Shown here: positions 8,007 through 16,633 of the stretch, piece by piece
Layout of the letters: every line of letters begins with the position of its first letter
Position numbering within the stretch: the stretch's first letter is position 1
Source of the DNA: an uncultured Eubacterium sp.
GTDB lineage: Bacteria > Bacillota > Clostridia > Lachnospirales > Lachnospiraceae
Length of the DNA stretch: 64,000 nt
Assembly: GCA_947642745.1 (NCBI GenBank)
Contig: CANRTU010000010.1
Span: 1-64,000, forward strand
Reading direction: 5' to 3'
Made by a program: the position numbers and the translations under genes
The notes under the pieces: model-generated
The model's input: only the letters and a program-made list of their open reading frames with translations
The model's database searches: none
What the model was told of the DNA's origin: nothing

Positions 8007-9804
8007 TAAAGCGGTGGCCAGAAGAAATCTGACAGGCCATATGGGACTGTGGGCCGGATGTCTGTTTATATGGCTGATGATCCTGCCGCTGAATGTTTAT
8101 TTCCAGACAGGGTCGGTCATCCGTTTTTCGAATATGGAATTGCTGCAGGCAGAAGAGCTGGCGGAAATGAAAAGCAGCGCAATGATAGAGCGGGTACTTT
8201 GGGATAATATGGAAGTATACCTGGTGTTGTTTGCCGGTATAGCCCTTGTGTGCGCCATTGTTTCTTTTTCTTACTTATTTACTGCCAGAAACGCAAATAT
8301 GATGCACACATATCCGGTGAACCGGATGAGCCTGTTTTGCACGAACTATCTGAGCGGACTGCTGTATCAGATCGTACCAGTGCTGGCCGGAGTGCTGGCT
8401 GCCCTTGTGACCGGAGCCGGAATGGGAGCTTTGTCAGGGGAAGTGGTGAAGCAGTATCTGCTCTGGACCGGAGTGGCTATTGCGGAGAGTGTGTTTTTCT
8501 ATAGTCTGGCTGTCTGCGTGCTGATGTTTTGTGGAAATATGGTTGCCGTGGCAGTGTTTTACCTGTGTGTAAATTTTCTGTACGCAATCGTGCTGATGAC
8601 AATTGAAGCCGTCATTGAAAGCGTCTGTTATGGCGTCAGCCAGGGACTTTCTGATCTGGCTTCTGACAGTGTGCTGACACCGGTCGTCTATCTGGCACGG
8701 CATGTGTCGCTTTTAATAAAAGAAAGCGGTTATGTGTTTACAGGCACAAAGACACTGGCGGGATATCTGGCGGCGGCTGTAGCGCTGGTTGTTATAGCGG
8801 TCATTACGTACCAGAAAAAGCATCTGGAGACGGCGGGAGACGTTATTACGGTAGAGTGGCTCAAACCACTGTTCCGGTGGATTGTGTCAGCGTGTACTTC
8901 CGCCATGTGCGCGGTTTTATTTATACAGATTACGTATCAGCGTTCCATCGGGGCAGTGCTTGTGAGCGGAGCGGTGATGGGAGCCATTGCGTTTTTTGTG
9001 GCCCAGATGCTGATCGAACGAACTTTACGTGTATTTACAAAAAAGCGGATACGGGAAGGAATTGTATTTGTAGTATGTATTTGCGGGTTTTATATCGGAC
9101 TGGATATGGATATCATAGGACTGGAGACAAAGATTCCGGCTGTGGATGAAATCCAGGCAGTCAATATTAATGGATGTCTTGAACTGTATGCCATGTCAGA
9201 AGACGAAATTGACTGGATACGGAATATTCACGGCCAGATTATTGATTCCAGAAAGGACTATGAAAACAGTATAAATACAGACACGTTTATATCCATGGAT
9301 TATTATTTAAAAAACGGAAGGCACCTCAGACGTTTTTACAGTATTCCTTCCAGTGATGATTCCGCCCATGTCATAAAACAGCTGGATGAATATGCCGCTA
9401 AGCCGGATGTTATTCTGAAGAGATACTTTGGAATCCACTATCCGGATGTGGATATAACGGCGGCTTATCTGGATGATTATAATGACCCGGAGGGAAGCAT
9501 CCGTATACCGGAGAATAAAGCGATAAAGCTGTATCAGGCCCTGGTAAAAGATGCGGAAGCGGGGAATTTAGGGAATCCTTCAGATCCGCAGACGCAGACC
9601 AGTGAGGAGGCGGAGAAACTGGAGAGTAAGTACCTTACCTTTGACGTTCTGGATCCGGAAGGATTTATTACACCGGAAATACTGTTTTACAGAACGATGA
9701 CAGAAAGCAGCGAGAAAGGGGAGACGATGGAAATCTGGCTCTCACCTGAGTATGAGAATCTGATCAGTGAAATGAAGGAGCTGGGATATCTGAATCATAA
9801 ATAA
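7981..9804 (+). CDS. ABC-2 type permease with large C-terminal extracytoplasmic part
   Basis: This 607-aa membrane protein is the permease partner of the ATPase. Hydrophobic helices fill about residues 20-395 (roughly nine). The last about 210 residues are hydrophilic and acidic, with many Asp/Glu and Tyr residues, and probably form a domain outside the membrane core. The start at 7981 was chosen over an in-frame codon at 7942 because GGGAGGTG lies just upstream and the protein then begins with a basic segment before the first helix. It ends the operon, directly before a long terminator hairpin. Confidence 0.82.
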   Translation: MKSKTSLFNKAVARRNLTGHMGLWAGCLFIWLMILPLNVYFQTGSVIRFSNMELLQAEELAEMKSSAMIERVLWDNMEVYLVLFAGIALVCAIVSFSYLFTARNANMMHTYPVNRMSLFCTNYLSGLLYQIVPVLAGVLAALVTGAGMGALSGEVVKQYLLWTGVAIAESVFFYSLAVCVLMFCGNMVAVAVFYLCVNFLYAIVLMTIEAVIESVCYGVSQGLSDLASDSVLTPVVYLARHVSLLIKESGYVFTGTKTLAGYLAAAVALVVIAVITYQKKHLETAGDVITVEWLKPLFRWIVSACTSAMCAVLFIQITYQRSIGAVLVSGAVMGAIAFFVAQMLIERTLRVFTKKRIREGIVFVVCICGFYIGLDMDIIGLETKIPAVDEIQAVNINGCLELYAMSEDEIDWIRNIHGQIIDSRKDYENSINTDTFISMDYYLKNGRHLRRFYSIPSSDDSAHVIKQLDEYAAKPDVILKRYFGIHYPDVDITAAYLDDYNDPEGSIRIPENKAIKLYQALVKDAEAGNLGNPSDPQTQTSEEAEKLESKYLTFDVLDPEGFITPEILFYRTMTESSEKGETMEIWLSPEYENLISEMKELGYLNHK

Positions 9805-9810
9805 AAATAA

Positions 9811-9890
9811 CCCGGATGCCGCAAAGTAAAAGACTCCCGGTACGGCCAGACAGCCGCGGCCGGGGGTCTTTTTACTTTGCGGCATCCGGG
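9811..9890 (+). terminator. Long hairpin terminator after the ABC operon
   Basis: Arms 9811-9840 and 9860-9890 pair over about 30 bp with one mismatch and a one-base bulge. Each arm contains an A- or T-run (AAAGTAAAAGAC and GTCTTTTTACTTT). The near-symmetry means it could also act on transcripts from the opposite side. Confidence 0.8.
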
Positions 9891-10065
9891 TGAAAGAAGG
9901 GACTGTTATCTGAATTTGTTTTATAATTTACACTTTATGCGCAATGGAGCCGGCAAAATGCCCGGTCAGCAGCTGTGGTCTGTGTAAACTACAGGGCAAA
10001 ACATAATTATGTCTGTCATGCGGTATACAGCCGGTAAAACCGCGGATTGCAGGGATAAAATCCGG

Positions 10066-10140
10066 TTTACATCCGGGGAGAGGAATGCTATAATTGCTGG
10101 AGTAATTTTATTACATGAAATAATACCGGATCATCCGGTA
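10066..10140 (+). promoter_or_regulatory. Promoter and leader hairpin of ddh
   Basis: TTTACA (10066-10071), a 17-base spacer and TATAAT (10089-10094) form a good housekeeping promoter. The leader contains a 7-bp hairpin, TACCGGA (10124-10130) with TCCGGTA (10134-10140). No lysine riboswitch was recognised in this short leader. The stretch 9891-10065 holds no gene. Confidence 0.78.
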
Positions 10141-10175
10141 CAGAGCCGGAGCTGGTAAATCAGGGAGAGAAAAAC

Positions 10176-11165
10176 ATGATGAGTATTCGTATTGCAATTG
10201 CAGGTTATGGGAATCTGGGGCGTGGCGTGGAGTGCGCCGTAAAGCAGAATGAGGATATGGAGCTGACAGCTGTATTTACCCGCAGGGATCCTGCTACGGT
10301 GAACATACTGACACCGGGAGTACCGGTGTATCCGGCAGCGGACATGGAAAAGCACTGCGATGTGGCGGACGTGCTGGTTATATGCGGCGGCAGCGCCACG
10401 GATCTGCCGGTACAGACGCCTGAGTATGCGAAATATTTTAACGTGGTGGACAGTTTTGACACCCATGCGAAAATTCCCGCACATTTTGAACGGGTGGACA
10501 AGGCGGCCGTGCAGTCCGGGAAAGTGGCTGTGATTTCCGCAGGCTGGGATCCGGGCATGTTTTCATTAAACCGGGTGTATGCGAACGCGATTCTGCCTGA
10601 GGGGAAAGATTATACATTCTGGGGCAGGGGCGTAAGCCAGGGGCACTCGGATGCGATCCGCAGGGTTGCGGGCGTGGCGGATGCCAGACAGTATACCATT
10701 CCGGTTCCGGAATCGCTGGAGGCTGTCAGAAGCGGGGAGACGCCGGAACTGTCAGTACGTCAGAAACATACCAGGGAGTGTTTTGTAGTGGCGCAGGAAG
10801 GAGCGGACAAAGAAAGAATCGCACAGGAAATCAGACAGATGCCGGATTATTTCGCGGACTATGATACAACGGTGCATTTTATTTCACAGCAGGAGATGGA
10901 TGAGTCCCACAGCGGCATACCCCATGGAGGTTTTGTCGTACGCAGCGGCGTTACCGGCTGGGAGCAGGAGCATAAGCATATTGTGGAATACCGCCTGCAG
11001 CTGGATTCCAATCCGGAGTTTACCGCCAGTGTGCTGGCCGCATATGCCAGGGCGGCTTACCGTCTGAGCCTGGAAGGACAGAGCGGATGTAAAACAGTGC
11101 TGGACATTGCGCCGGCTTATTTGTGCCGCCAGAGCGGGGAATTACTGCGAAAGACGATGCTATAA
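10176..11165 (+). CDS. ddh: meso-Diaminopimelate D-dehydrogenase
   Basis: The 329-aa enzyme catalyses NADPH-dependent reductive amination of tetrahydrodipicolinate to meso-diaminopimelate in one step, bypassing the acylated routes to lysine and peptidoglycan precursors. The N-terminal Rossmann motif GYGNLGRG is at about residues 10-17, followed by the family segments VICGGSATDLP, VVDSFDTHAKIP and SAGWDPGMFS. The substrate-binding domain includes GRGVSQGHSDAIRR and SGIPHGGFV. Length matches the family. A GGGAGAG ribosome site precedes the tandem ATG codons. It has its own promoter and is probably monocistronic or co-transcribed with the HAD gene 170 bases later. Confidence 0.95.
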   Translation: MMSIRIAIAGYGNLGRGVECAVKQNEDMELTAVFTRRDPATVNILTPGVPVYPAADMEKHCDVADVLVICGGSATDLPVQTPEYAKYFNVVDSFDTHAKIPAHFERVDKAAVQSGKVAVISAGWDPGMFSLNRVYANAILPEGKDYTFWGRGVSQGHSDAIRRVAGVADARQYTIPVPESLEAVRSGETPELSVRQKHTRECFVVAQEGADKERIAQEIRQMPDYFADYDTTVHFISQQEMDESHSGIPHGGFVVRSGVTGWEQEHKHIVEYRLQLDSNPEFTASVLAAYARAAYRLSLEGQSGCKTVLDIAPAYLCRQSGELLRKTML

Positions 11166-11336
11166 ATGATATTTAAAAGATATTCTTAAAATGACAGGGC
11201 TATGCCTGGCGGGAATTCAGGATCCAGAATCCGGGATAAAAGAGACGGCGGGACCTGTGTCATAAAGATCAGAGAAGAAAAAATCAGGGAAAAAATCAGG
11301 GAAAAATCAGGGAAGAAAAACTTCCGGGAGACCATA

Positions 11337-11894
11337 ATGAATCTTATTTTTCTGGATGTGGACGGGGTGCTGAATTCTTCCGCTTATTTTGAACCGTTTC
11401 TGGAACAGGAACCGGCGCCCGGGGAGCGTTATGAGATCAGTGATTATTATCTGCGGATGCTGGCGGAAATTTATCATACCTGCGACGCCAGGATTGTGCT
11501 AAGCTCTTCCTGGCGGACTTTAAACAGCAGGGAGAATGAGGATGCGGCGGCCATGTACCGGTATCTGGAGCAGTCCCTGGCCAGATATCAGATGGGGATT
11601 ATGTCCACGACGCCGGTCATAGATATGAACAGGCCTCTGGAGATTGCCACCTGGCTGAAGAACCATGGGGATCTGACTGCCCTGCGGTTTGTGAGTCTGG
11701 ATGATAATTTTAAGAAAGCTGATTACGATCAATACAATATCGGGCACTGCCTGGTCCGCACCAGTTTCTTCTGTGACCGGATGGAAGAGGGCGGTCTGTG
11801 TAAAAAACGTGTAAAAGAAGCTGTGCGCAGATTAACCTGGCATCCGCTGGCTGTGCGGCTGTACGCAAAATTATCCGGATATGGAAAAGTATAG
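11337..11894 (+). CDS. HAD-like hydrolase domain protein
   Basis: The 185-aa protein begins with the HAD motif I FLDVDGVLN (two Asp residues), followed by LSSSWRT as motif II and a VSLDDNF segment near the end that fits the acidic motif. This pattern matches small HAD proteins of the group sometimes joined to RNA-repair enzymes (HAD_SAK-like), though the substrate is unknown. The start at 11337 places the DxD motif near the N-terminus as expected. A longer frame opens at 11202, but its extra 45 residues are encoded by A-rich short repeats (AAAATCAGGGA units, about 11263-11320) and look non-coding. The ribosome site CGGGAG is at 11325-11330. Confidence 0.75.
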   Translation: MNLIFLDVDGVLNSSAYFEPFLEQEPAPGERYEISDYYLRMLAEIYHTCDARIVLSSSWRTLNSRENEDAAAMYRYLEQSLARYQMGIMSTTPVIDMNRPLEIATWLKNHGDLTALRFVSLDDNFKKADYDQYNIGHCLVRTSFFCDRMEEGGLCKKRVKEAVRRLTWHPLAVRLYAKLSGYGKV

Positions 11895-12070
11895 GCATCT
11901 GTCCAGACAGGCGCAGTCAGAAAAAACCGGTTTCCGGGGACAGCGGAAGGGACGGAAAAGCCGCTGACTCCAAAGCGCCAGAGGGGCAGAAAACCATGTT
12001 CCGCTGAGTCACGGGAAACGGTCTGTTCTGTTGTCTGGCAGGCTGCGTCCGCAGGTGGGGGTATCAGAGT

Positions 12071-12652
12071 ATGGATAAAGCAAAAATTTTTATAAAAGCA
12101 GTGTATGCGGGGTTTATGATAGGTGTGGGCGGCATTGTATATTTATCTGTGGAACATAAAATCGCAGGTTCTTTTTTATTTTCCTTCGGGTTGCTGACGA
12201 TTGTGACACAGGGATTTTACCTGTATACGGGAAAGATCGGATTTGTAAAAAGCGTGCAGGAAATACCGGAGATGCTTGTTACGATTGCAGGAAATTATGC
12301 AGGAACCATGCTGGCGGCCATGCTGGCAGCCGGGGCGCATCTGGAGATTGACAGTGCGCCGCTGGTTATGGGAAAGCTGGAAAAAAGTATGCCGCATATT
12401 TTTTTCCTGTCGGTGTTTTGTGGGATTCTGATGTATCTGGCTATTGATAATTATAACAGGAGTAAACAGATTATTTTTGTGATACTTCCTGTTATGATTT
12501 TTATTCTGTCAGGTTTTGAACATTCTGTGGCAAATATGTTTTACTTTCATCTGGCCGGTGTGTATAGTGGGAAATCGTTCCTCCGGCTCGTGGTCATGCT
12601 GGCGGGGAACGGCATCGGGGCACAGCTTTACGGCCTGAAAAGTAAACTATAA
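12071..12652 (+). CDS. Formate/nitrite transporter (FNT) family protein, short form
   Basis: This 193-aa protein is almost entirely hydrophobic, with about five to six membrane helices. The stretch SGFEHSVANMFYF near residue 150 matches the conserved FNT motif in the second half of these pentameric channels, and GGIVYLS near residue 20 matches the first-repeat signature. Classical FocA/NirC proteins have about 260-280 residues, so the loops here are short. Likely cargo is a small monovalent anion such as formate, nitrite or hydrosulfide, which sequence alone cannot decide. GTGGGGG upstream acts as the ribosome site. No gene is supported in the 176 bases between it and the HAD gene. Confidence 0.8.
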   Translation: MDKAKIFIKAVYAGFMIGVGGIVYLSVEHKIAGSFLFSFGLLTIVTQGFYLYTGKIGFVKSVQEIPEMLVTIAGNYAGTMLAAMLAAGAHLEIDSAPLVMGKLEKSMPHIFFLSVFCGILMYLAIDNYNRSKQIIFVILPVMIFILSGFEHSVANMFYFHLAGVYSGKSFLRLVVMLAGNGIGAQLYGLKSKL

Positions 12653-12784
12653 TTTCTGTCATCCGGTATTTTTTGTCACGCACAGACTGATCCTGCGGCC
12701 AGCGCCGCTCATACCACAGTTTATGTTTCTATACAGGGCTTTTTGAGCTTTTATAAAAAGGATTCACAGGAGTGAGAATAAACC

Positions 12785-13954
12785 ATGCAGAGAAATATTA
12801 TTTTAATTGTAGATGATGAAAAGGATAACCGTGAGATATTAAAAAATATTTTTGAAGAACAGTACCGGATACTGGAAGCTGCAGACTGCGAAAGTGCCAT
12901 TGGGCTGATTAAGGAGCGCAACAGGGAAATTGCGCTCTGCTTTGTGGATCTGCAGATGCCGGACCGGACCGGTCTGGATGTACTGGAATATTTGTCACAA
13001 AAAGGGTATGTGGACAGCGTTCCGGTGATTGTCATTGCTGATGAGACCACACCTGCGGGAGACGGTGAAAAGGTGTATGAATATAAAGTGTCTGATATTA
13101 TTTATAAACCTTTTTTTTATCCGCAGGTTGTTATGCGCCGCGCGAAAAATCTGATAGAGCTTTCTTCCAGCCGGATGGATATCGAGCGTGCGCTGCGCCA
13201 GCGTACCAGGGAACTGATGGATAGCCGGGATAAGCTGGAAAAAAGCAATGAATTTCTGGTGAGCACGCTGAGTGCGGTAGTGGAATACAGAAATGCGGAA
13301 TCCAGGGAACATATTCACCGGGTCAGGTACATAACAGAAGTGTTATTAAACTATCTGATTCAGTATTATCCGGAGTACCAGCTGGATGAAGAGCAGGTGA
13401 AACTGATTGTATACGCTTCAGCGCTCCATGACCTGGGTAAAATTGCCATTCCGGACAGTATTATGCTGAAGACAGGAAAGCTGACAGAGCAGGAGTATGA
13501 AGAAGTTAAAAAGCATACCATTTACGGCTGTGAGCTGCTGGATCAGATCAGACAGGAGGACAACGGTTTTTACCGTTACTGTTACGATATCTGCAGGTAT
13601 CATCATGAGCGTTATGACGGCAGCGGATATCCGGATCAGCTGGCAGGAGACGATATTCCTGTCTGGGCGCAGGTGGTGGCCATTGCGGATGTGTACGACA
13701 CGCTGGTAAGCGGACAAGTATACCGTAAGCCCTATGCGGAACTGGAAGCTGTGCGCATGATCCAGGAGGGTGAATGCGGAGAATTTTCGCCCCAGATTCT
13801 GGACTGTTTCCGTCTGGCGAAATACGAACTGATTGAAGCCATGAAAGAAAAGTTTTCTTATGCGGATGGTGAAATGGAAGAGATGGATGTGATGGAAGAA
13901 GTGGATGAACCAGGGGCGAGGGATAAAGGGCTGCCATATGTGCGGAATGCGTAA
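12785..13954 (+). CDS. Response regulator with HD-GYP phosphodiesterase output domain
   Basis: The 389-aa protein has a receiver domain (about residues 5-125) with the acidic pair in IVDDE and phospho-acceptor D55 in CFVDLQMPD. A helical linker follows (about 130-170), then an HD-GYP domain. The metal-binding HD is at residues 215-216 in HDLGKIAIPD and the GYP signature is at 273-283 (HHERYDGSGYP), both intact. HD-GYP proteins hydrolyse cyclic-di-GMP, so phosphorylation by an unlinked sensor kinase likely controls this activity. The C-terminal about 30 residues are acidic (MEEMDVMEE). No kinase gene is adjacent. A CAGGAGTG ribosome site precedes the ATG. Confidence 0.92.
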   Translation: MQRNIILIVDDEKDNREILKNIFEEQYRILEAADCESAIGLIKERNREIALCFVDLQMPDRTGLDVLEYLSQKGYVDSVPVIVIADETTPAGDGEKVYEYKVSDIIYKPFFYPQVVMRRAKNLIELSSSRMDIERALRQRTRELMDSRDKLEKSNEFLVSTLSAVVEYRNAESREHIHRVRYITEVLLNYLIQYYPEYQLDEEQVKLIVYASALHDLGKIAIPDSIMLKTGKLTEQEYEEVKKHTIYGCELLDQIRQEDNGFYRYCYDICRYHHERYDGSGYPDQLAGDDIPVWAQVVAIADVYDTLVSGQVYRKPYAELEAVRMIQEGECGEFSPQILDCFRLAKYELIEAMKEKFSYADGEMEEMDVMEEVDEPGARDKGLPYVRNA

Positions 13955-14028
13955 CAAAAACAGCCGGCTCCTGAAAAGTATGCCTGCGGGGGACAGCGGC
14001 AGACGCTTAATATTATCAGGTGAATGAC

Positions 14029-14066
14029 GCCAGAAACATTAGAATATTTTTTTCTGGCTGTGTCTT
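14029..14066 (+). terminator. Weak terminator-like hairpin after the HD-GYP gene
   Basis: GCCAGAAA (14029-14036) pairs with TTTCTGGC (14051-14058) around a 14-base loop, followed by TGTGTCTTTT. The stem is short, so efficiency is uncertain. Confidence 0.4.
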
Positions 14067-14078
14067 TTGAATATTTCC

Positions 14079-14107
14079 TTGCATTCATGCCTTTGCTGTG
14101 TTAAGAT
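14079..14107 (+). promoter_or_regulatory. Promoter of the T-box/aspS-gatCAB operon
   Basis: TTGCAT (14079-14084), a 17-base spacer and TAAGAT (14102-14107) lie directly upstream of the T-box leader, placing the transcription start near 14114. Confidence 0.75.
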
Positions 14108-14113
14108 AGCACC

Positions 14114-14383
14114 CATAAGAAAAATGCGATGAAGGAGACTCTTGTAACCAGAGGCCGACAGAAATACAGCGTCACCGGCTGAGAGCGCTGTTTGGAAGAG
14201 GGGACAAAGGGAACACTCTGGAGCAGACCGGCTGAACCGGAAGCGGACAGGCCGGTACGTGGTGCGCGTTAAGCAGAATGAGTGGGGTCGTCCGGCAGGT
14301 CCGGAGGCTCAATGCGGGTGGTACCGCGGATAATTAAGATTATTCGCCCCGGAATACAAAATCAGTATTCCGGGGCTTTTTGC
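14114..14383 (+). promoter_or_regulatory. T-box riboswitch leader of aspS-gatCAB
   Basis: The leader has the T-box start (GCGATGAAGGAGA, 14126-14138), a Stem I region with CCAGAG (14148-14153) able to pair with CTCTGG (14216-14221), and the hallmark T-box GGGTGGTACCGCG (14316-14328). A terminator follows, arms 14347-14357 and 14365-14375 then TTTTT. Uncharged tRNA would pair with the specifier and stabilise the antiterminator, allowing transcription of aspS-gatCAB. The triplet before ACTCT is AAC (14212-14214), the Asn codon, overlapping GAA (14211-14213), the Glu codon. I infer Asn specificity, possibly dual. GAA may instead be part of the specifier-loop S-turn. Confidence 0.9.
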
Positions 14384-14463
14384 GCAGACGGATATAACTT
14401 CCTTGTTACAGTTACAGCAGGATCTGCGACAGGCTCCGGAATCAGGAAAAGGAGTGTGCTGAT

Positions 14464-16218
14464 ATGAGTAAGAATTACAGGGATGTGGCGTTAGACCGGG
14501 TAAGTGAGGCGGATACAGGCAGAATGATGAGGATCGCCGGATGGGTGGAAAACATCAGGGATCACGGCGGCGTGTCGTTTATTGACCTGAGGGATATGTA
14601 TGCGGTTATGCAGGTAGTCATCCGTGACGACGGACTGTTAAAAGGTATCCGTAAGGAACAGGCGGTATCTGTCCGGGGAATGGTCAGGCGGCGGGACGCA
14701 CAGACTTATAACCCGAAAATTCCCACTGGCACAATTGAACTGGAAGCGATGGAAATCCAGATTCTCGGGGATGTGTACCGCTCTCTTCCGTTCGAACCTG
14801 TATCCAGCAGGTCGGTACGGGAGGATGTCCGGTTAAAATACCGGTTTCTGGATCTGAGAAACAAAAAAGTAAAGGATATGGTGCTGCTGCGTTCAAAGGT
14901 GATTTCTTATCTGCGCAGAAAAATGGAACATATGGGATTTGTGGAAATCCAGACGCCGGTGCTGTGTGCTTCTTCACCGGAAGGGGCAAGGGATTTTCTG
15001 GTGCCTTCCAGAAGGCACAAAGGCAGGTTTTATGCCCTGCCCCAGGCGCCGCAGCAGTATAAGCAGCTGCTGATGGCAGCCGGATTTGACCGGTATTTTC
15101 AGATCGCTCCCTGCTTTCGGGATGAAGACGCCAGGGCTGACCGTTCCCCAGGGGAATTTTACCAGCTGGATTTTGAGATGTGCTTCGCAGACGAAAAAGA
15201 GGTTTTCGCAGTAGGAGAAGAGGTGCTTACGTCCGTATTCGAACAGTTTGCGCCAGCAGGTTACCGGGTGACAAAAGCGCCCTGGCCGGTAATCAGCTAT
15301 GCGCAGGCAATGGCGGAGTTTGGTACGGATAAGCCGGATCTGAGAAATCCGTTGCGTATTATGGATCTGACGGACTTTTTCCAGAAGTGCACGTTCCGGC
15401 CGTTTCTGGGTAAGACGGTGCGGGCGGTAAAGGTCCATGCGGAAATGTCAAAGGGATTTCACGGGAAACTCTTAGCGTTTGCCACCAGTACCGGCATGGG
15501 GGGACTGGGATATCTGGAAGTACTGGAGGACGGCTCCCTGAAAGGACCGGTTGATAAATATATTCCGGCAGAATACAAAGCGGAATTCCGCAGTCTGGCC
15601 GGACTGTCCGGCGGAGACACGATCTTTCTGATCGCAGACAAAAAGGAGCGGGCGGAATATTTTGCGGGCCGTATCCGTACAGAACTGGGGGAAAGGCTGG
15701 GGCTGACTGAAAAAAATTCTTTCCGCTTTTGTTTTGTAAATGATTTTCCCATGTATGAAAAAGATCCAGAGTCAAAGACCATCGGATTTACCCACAACCC
15801 GTTTTCCATGCCCCGGGGAGGTCTGGATGCGCTGCGGACCAAAGATCCCCTGGACGTGCTGGCTTACCAGTATGATGTTGTATGTAACGGCGTGGAGCTT
15901 TCTTCCGGCGCAGTGCGTAACCATGATCCGCAGATTATGTTAAAGGCCTTTGAACTGGCGGGCTATGACAAAGAAGCGCTGAAAACAAAATTCGGAGCGC
16001 TTTATGAGGCGTTTCAGTTTGGGGCGCCGCCCCATGCGGGTATGGCTCCGGGCATCGAACGGATGCTGATGCTGCTGCGGGGCGAAGAAAATATCCGGGA
16101 AGTGACTGCGTTTCCAATGAACGGAAACGGGGAAGATCCAATGTGCGGGGCGCCTGGCTCCGTAACCATGCGACAGCTTAGGGAAATACATGTAAAGATA
16201 AGGGATGAAACAGTCTGA
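14464..16218 (+). CDS. aspS: Aspartyl-tRNA synthetase, probably non-discriminating (Asp/Asn)
   Basis: The 584-aa class II synthetase has an N-terminal OB-fold anticodon-binding domain (about 1-110, including IAGWVENIRDHGG), class II motif 1 around 140-170, motif 2 (FRDEDARADRSPGEFYQLDFE) near 218-238, a bacterial-type GAD insertion (about 285-420), and motif 3 GAPPHAGMAPGIERMLML near 521-538. It charges tRNA-Asp. Because it is co-transcribed with gatCAB under an apparently Asn-responsive T-box, it probably also mischarges tRNA-Asn with Asp for amidation by GatCAB. No asparaginyl-tRNA synthetase gene is in the window. The ATG follows GGAGTGTGCTGAT. Confidence 0.95.
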   Translation: MSKNYRDVALDRVSEADTGRMMRIAGWVENIRDHGGVSFIDLRDMYAVMQVVIRDDGLLKGIRKEQAVSVRGMVRRRDAQTYNPKIPTGTIELEAMEIQILGDVYRSLPFEPVSSRSVREDVRLKYRFLDLRNKKVKDMVLLRSKVISYLRRKMEHMGFVEIQTPVLCASSPEGARDFLVPSRRHKGRFYALPQAPQQYKQLLMAAGFDRYFQIAPCFRDEDARADRSPGEFYQLDFEMCFADEKEVFAVGEEVLTSVFEQFAPAGYRVTKAPWPVISYAQAMAEFGTDKPDLRNPLRIMDLTDFFQKCTFRPFLGKTVRAVKVHAEMSKGFHGKLLAFATSTGMGGLGYLEVLEDGSLKGPVDKYIPAEYKAEFRSLAGLSGGDTIFLIADKKERAEYFAGRIRTELGERLGLTEKNSFRFCFVNDFPMYEKDPESKTIGFTHNPFSMPRGGLDALRTKDPLDVLAYQYDVVCNGVELSSGAVRNHDPQIMLKAFELAGYDKEALKTKFGALYEAFQFGAPPHAGMAPGIERMLMLLRGEENIREVTAFPMNGNGEDPMCGAPGSVTMRQLREIHVKIRDETV

Positions 16219-16312
16219 AACAGAAATGAACAGGAAAAAGAATCAGAATAAAGAGTCAGAAAAAAGAGTCAGAAATATAAAAACAGAAAATCAGAATGAA
16301 GGGAGCACATAA

Positions 16313-16603
16313 ATGGCACATGGGATTTCAGATGAAATGACAGAGTATGTGGGGATTCTCGCAAAACTGGAACTGTCCGGGGAGGAAAAGGAAAGGGCCG
16401 GAAAGGATATGGCACGTATGCTGGATTATATAGATAAATTAAACGAACTGGACACCACAGGGGTGGAACCTCTTTCCCATGTATTTAAGAAAGTAAATGT
16501 CTTCCGGGAAGATGTGGTAACGAACGGAGACGGTCGTGAAGCGGCGCTGGCAAATGCGCCGCAGCGGACAGAGCAGGGATTTGTGGTGCCAAAGACATTT
16601 TAA
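16313..16603 (+). CDS. gatC: Asp/Glu-tRNA amidotransferase subunit C
   Basis: The 96-aa protein matches GatC in length and features: the helical start EYVGILAKLELS, the DMARMLDYIDKLNELDT segment and the VFREDVV loop before the C-terminus. GatC wraps GatA and GatB and stabilises the GatCAB complex that converts Asp-tRNA-Asn and Glu-tRNA-Gln to the amides. It lies 94 bases after aspS. That gap is made of A-rich repeats of AATCAGAA/AGTCAGAA type ending in GAAGGGAG, a good ribosome site. Confidence 0.92.
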   Translation: MAHGISDEMTEYVGILAKLELSGEEKERAGKDMARMLDYIDKLNELDTTGVEPLSHVFKKVNVFREDVVTNGDGREAALANAPQRTEQGFVVPKTF

Positions 16604-16633
16604 CGGCGGACAGTATATATCAGGAGGAATGTT

